From NCBI GenBank assembly GCA_025929655.1, contig JAICPV010000118.1, positions 1 to 6,891 of the forward strand: 6,891 bases of DNA. The letters are read 5' to 3'. The notes beneath the pieces were generated by a model. The model did no database searches. It was not told the origin of the DNA and saw only the letters and a program-made list of their open reading frames with translations. Positions 5,057-6,891 of this stretch are shown piece after piece. Position 1 is the stretch's first letter. Every line of letters starts with the position of its first letter. Position numbers and translations under genes: made by a program. Source of the stretch: Pyrinomonadaceae bacterium (GTDB lineage Bacteria > Acidobacteriota > Blastocatellia > Pyrinomonadales > Pyrinomonadaceae).

Positions 5057-6019
5057 ATGAAAGCACGAAATCTTGCATTGGCTATTGGTGGAGGATTGGG
5101 CGCTGCTGTTGCGGTGAAAATGCTGACCCGAGCGAAAACCGTCGATTGGGACCGTGTTGCCGCGCTGGTCCCGCATTCCGACAATTCGCATTTCGTGAAC
5201 GTCGACGGTATTCGAATTCACTTTCAGGAATTTGGCGATCCGTCGAAACCGTCTCTCATTCTGATACACGGCTACACCGCTTCGCTCTACGTCTGGCACA
5301 AGGTCGCCCCGATGCTAGCCGACAAGGGATTTCACGTCATCGCGTTGGACTTGGTTGGTTTCGGCTACACTTCGAAGCCGCGGTGGTTTGAATACACGAT
5401 CGGCGCTCAGGCCCGAATCGTTTCGCGTTTCATGCAGCGTCTCGGTATCGGCCGGGCGACGGTCGTCGGCAGCTCGTACGGCGGCGCCGTCGCTATGACG
5501 CTGGCCCTGGACTATTCTGCGAGCGTGGAAAAGCTGGTATTGATCGATGCCGTCTGCAACGATGAGGTTCTTCAGCACCCGATCCTGCGGATGGTCTCGG
5601 TCCCGGGCGTTGGTGAAGCTCTCGCGCCTTTCCTCGTCGATTCACGGCTTATGCTGCGAAAACGAATGCGTTCGACGCTTGCACGCGCGAATCACGATCT
5701 GATCACAGACGACCGCATTGCGAACGTCCTTCGCCCGCTGACGGCTGCCGACGCGCATCATTCGCTGCTTGCCACCTCACGAAATTGGCGGGCTTGCCGG
5801 CTGGAACAGGACGCCCACCTTGTTGAACAATCCACGTTGATCATATGGGGTGAAGATGACAAGGTCGTCGGTATCCACAACGGCTTTTCGCTGCATGACA
5901 AGATCCTTCATTCCCGTTTCGTCGTTCTTCGAAACTGCGGTCATATTCCGGCGGAAGAGAAAAGTGATGTTGTAACAGAACTTGTCTCGGAGTTCTGTCA
6001 CAGTAAAAAGGCAGAATGA
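5057..6019 (+). CDS. Membrane-anchored alpha/beta hydrolase
   Basis: The 320-residue protein begins with a short basic start and a Gly/Ala-rich hydrophobic segment (6-23) that could anchor it in the membrane or act as an uncleaved signal. The alpha/beta-hydrolase domain (about 45-316) has oxyanion HG (71-72), nucleophile elbow GSSYGG (138-143, Ser140), acid WGEDD (264-268, Asp268) and CGHIPAEE (294-301, His296), a complete Ser-Asp-His triad. The DLVGFGYTSKP segment (98-108) is typical of the epoxide hydrolase, haloalkane dehalogenase and C-C hydrolase branch, but a Ser nucleophile excludes Asp-dependent members, leaving an esterase, lipase or C-C hydrolase. Substrate unknown. ATG 5057 is preferred; its GGAG is immediately adjacent, unusually close, and a TTG at 5051 adding two residues is possible. 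It starts 13 bases after truB and belongs to the same operon. Confidence 0.9.
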   Translation: MKARNLALAIGGGLGAAVAVKMLTRAKTVDWDRVAALVPHSDNSHFVNVDGIRIHFQEFGDPSKPSLILIHGYTASLYVWHKVAPMLADKGFHVIALDLVGFGYTSKPRWFEYTIGAQARIVSRFMQRLGIGRATVVGSSYGGAVAMTLALDYSASVEKLVLIDAVCNDEVLQHPILRMVSVPGVGEALAPFLVDSRLMLRKRMRSTLARANHDLITDDRIANVLRPLTAADAHHSLLATSRNWRACRLEQDAHLVEQSTLIIWGEDDKVVGIHNGFSLHDKILHSRFVVLRNCGHIPAEEKSDVVTELVSEFCHSKKAE

Positions 6020-6054
6020 AAACAACGGAGTCGAACGCCGCAAGGCTCGCATAA

Positions 6055-6807
6055 ATGCCCGAGATATCCTCTGCATCTCTTTACGGCAATGGCGTTTTTA
6101 CAACGATCGCCATTATCGATCGGGGGCCTTTTCTATGGGAGAAACACTGGCGGCGGCTGACGGCGAATGCCGCAAAGCTCGAGATCGATATCTCCGAATA
6201 CAGCGAGGCGGAAGTTTTCGAAGGGCTGACGTTGAAACTGGAAGGTAAGCGCCTGGAAGAAGGCCGGGCGCGGATCATGTTTGCGGACGAAAGCGAAAGC
6301 GAGGTCTGGTCGTCCAGCAATGTAAAGAAAACAAGCCTTTCGATCATAACGGCCGAACGGCGGCCATTACCGGAAGGATTTTCGCTGACCGTTTCGCCGC
6401 ACCATATCAACACCACTTCGCCTCTTGTGGGGATCAAATCCTGTAACTATCTCGAAAATCTTCTTGCTTATAAAGAAGCAAAAAGGCGCGGTTTTGACGA
6501 GGCGGTTCGTCTCAACGAACGCGGCGAGATCGCATCTACGTGCATGGCAAACATCTTTTGGTTAACGAACGGCAAGCTTTACACGCCGAGCTTGAAAACA
6601 GGATGTTTAGCCGGCACCACGCGGGAGTACATTCTGGAAAACCTTTACTGCGAAAAGGTCGAGGCGGGCATGGAAGAACTGGATAAAGCGGAAGCGATCT
6701 TTTTGACTTCCGCCGGGATCGGGGTCATCAATGTTGCCGACTTTGATGGGAAAAGACTGCCAGCGGACAGGCACGAGATAGAAAATCTATCGCCATTTCG
6801 CGATTAA
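6055..6807 (+). CDS. Class IV PLP enzyme, aminodeoxychorismate lyase/BCAT-like
   Basis: The 250-residue protein is a fold-type IV PLP enzyme. Seen: GNGVFTTI (11-18), RLTANAAKL (34-42), GIKSCNYLENLLA (126-138) with Schiff-base Lys128, GFDEAVRLNERGEI (146-159), ANIFW (165-169), LYTPSL (175-180), LAGTTRE (185-191) and FLTSAGIGVINV (216-227). Close relatives either make p-aminobenzoate for folate (PabC, aminodeoxychorismate lyase) or transaminate branched-chain or D-amino acids. ANIFW resembles E. coli PabC's AANLFW, which favours PabC slightly. Two oddities: the N-terminus is about 11 residues shorter than PabC, with TAA directly before the ATG, and Ser161 occupies the position of the conserved Glu (VTE in E. 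coli PabC) that contacts the PLP ring nitrogen. A modest AAGG (6041-6044) precedes the start. It lies 35 bases after the hydrolase gene and ends the visible operon. No pabA or pabB is in view. Confidence 0.85.
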   Translation: MPEISSASLYGNGVFTTIAIIDRGPFLWEKHWRRLTANAAKLEIDISEYSEAEVFEGLTLKLEGKRLEEGRARIMFADESESEVWSSSNVKKTSLSIITAERRPLPEGFSLTVSPHHINTTSPLVGIKSCNYLENLLAYKEAKRRGFDEAVRLNERGEIASTCMANIFWLTNGKLYTPSLKTGCLAGTTREYILENLYCEKVEAGMEELDKAEAIFLTSAGIGVINVADFDGKRLPADRHEIENLSPFRD

Positions 6808-6833
6808 ACCTTTTCCGTGCTTCGCCCCGGTTT

Positions 6834-6850
6834 GCACGCGAGCCGCGTGC
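6834..6850. repeat. Perfect GC-rich hairpin after the last gene
   Basis: GCACGCG (6834-6840) and CGCGTGC (6844-6850) form a perfect seven-pair stem with an AGC loop, 27 bases beyond the final stop codon. No T tract follows on either strand, so it is not a standard intrinsic terminator, though it may stabilise the mRNA end or pause polymerase. The rest of the 84-base tail (6808-6891) holds no gene I can support; a minus-strand frame ending in TAG at 6863-6861 reads ILALFETAG and could be the last codons of a converging gene. Confidence 0.45.
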
Positions 6851-6891
6851 GGTCCAAGTGCTATCCGGCGGTTTCGAAAAGTGCGAGGATC

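Noticed and set aside
6861..6891. Possible 3' end of a converging minus-strand gene (ILALFETAG, TAG at 6863-6861)
   Set aside because: Only nine codons are visible, which is not enough to separate it from chance; it is mentioned only as a possibility.

Overview
The window looks like ordinary bacterial chromosome: tightly packed, moderately GC-rich genes, mostly housekeeping or envelope functions. Protein style (AlaS, TruB and RecX sequences, exported FAS1 and MsrB proteins) fits a Gram-negative, possibly Acidobacteriota-like organism, but that is an impression and no marker here proves it. I see no tRNA, rRNA, CRISPR array, insertion sequence or phage gene.

Two divergent gene blocks meet at a 28-base gap (2890-2917). 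The left block reads on the minus strand: recX (2889-2353), an exported fasciclin-domain protein (2255-1680), an exported MsrB-type methionine sulfoxide reductase (1592-1035), and an alanyl-tRNA synthetase gene (913-65) that stops after the class II catalytic domain. Each of the last three is separated by clear punctuation: hairpin terminators follow fas1 and msrB, and extended -10 promoter candidates precede msrB and alaS. recX next to alaS is a widespread bacterial arrangement (recA-recX-alaS in E. coli); here two exported-protein genes sit between them. A further small start with a good ribosome binding site lies 17 bases beyond the alaS stop and runs off the left edge.

The right block reads on the plus strand and looks like one operon: a small orphan Pol-beta-type nucleotidyltransferase (2918-3418), an endonuclease/exonuclease/phosphatase-family protein overlapping it by ATGA (3415-4155), truB starting directly at the previous stop (4156-5043), a membrane-anchored alpha/beta hydrolase (5057-6019) and a class IV PLP enzyme resembling aminodeoxychorismate lyase (6055-6807). 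The last 84 bases hold a perfect small hairpin and no convincing gene.

The most unusual items are the AlaS catalytic domain without its tRNA-recognition, editing and C-Ala parts; the translationally coupled nucleotidyltransferase/EEP pair of unknown role; an MsrB with Thr where the resolving Cys normally sits; and a class IV PLP enzyme with Ser at the position of the usual PLP-binding Glu. No established defence or mobile system is visible.
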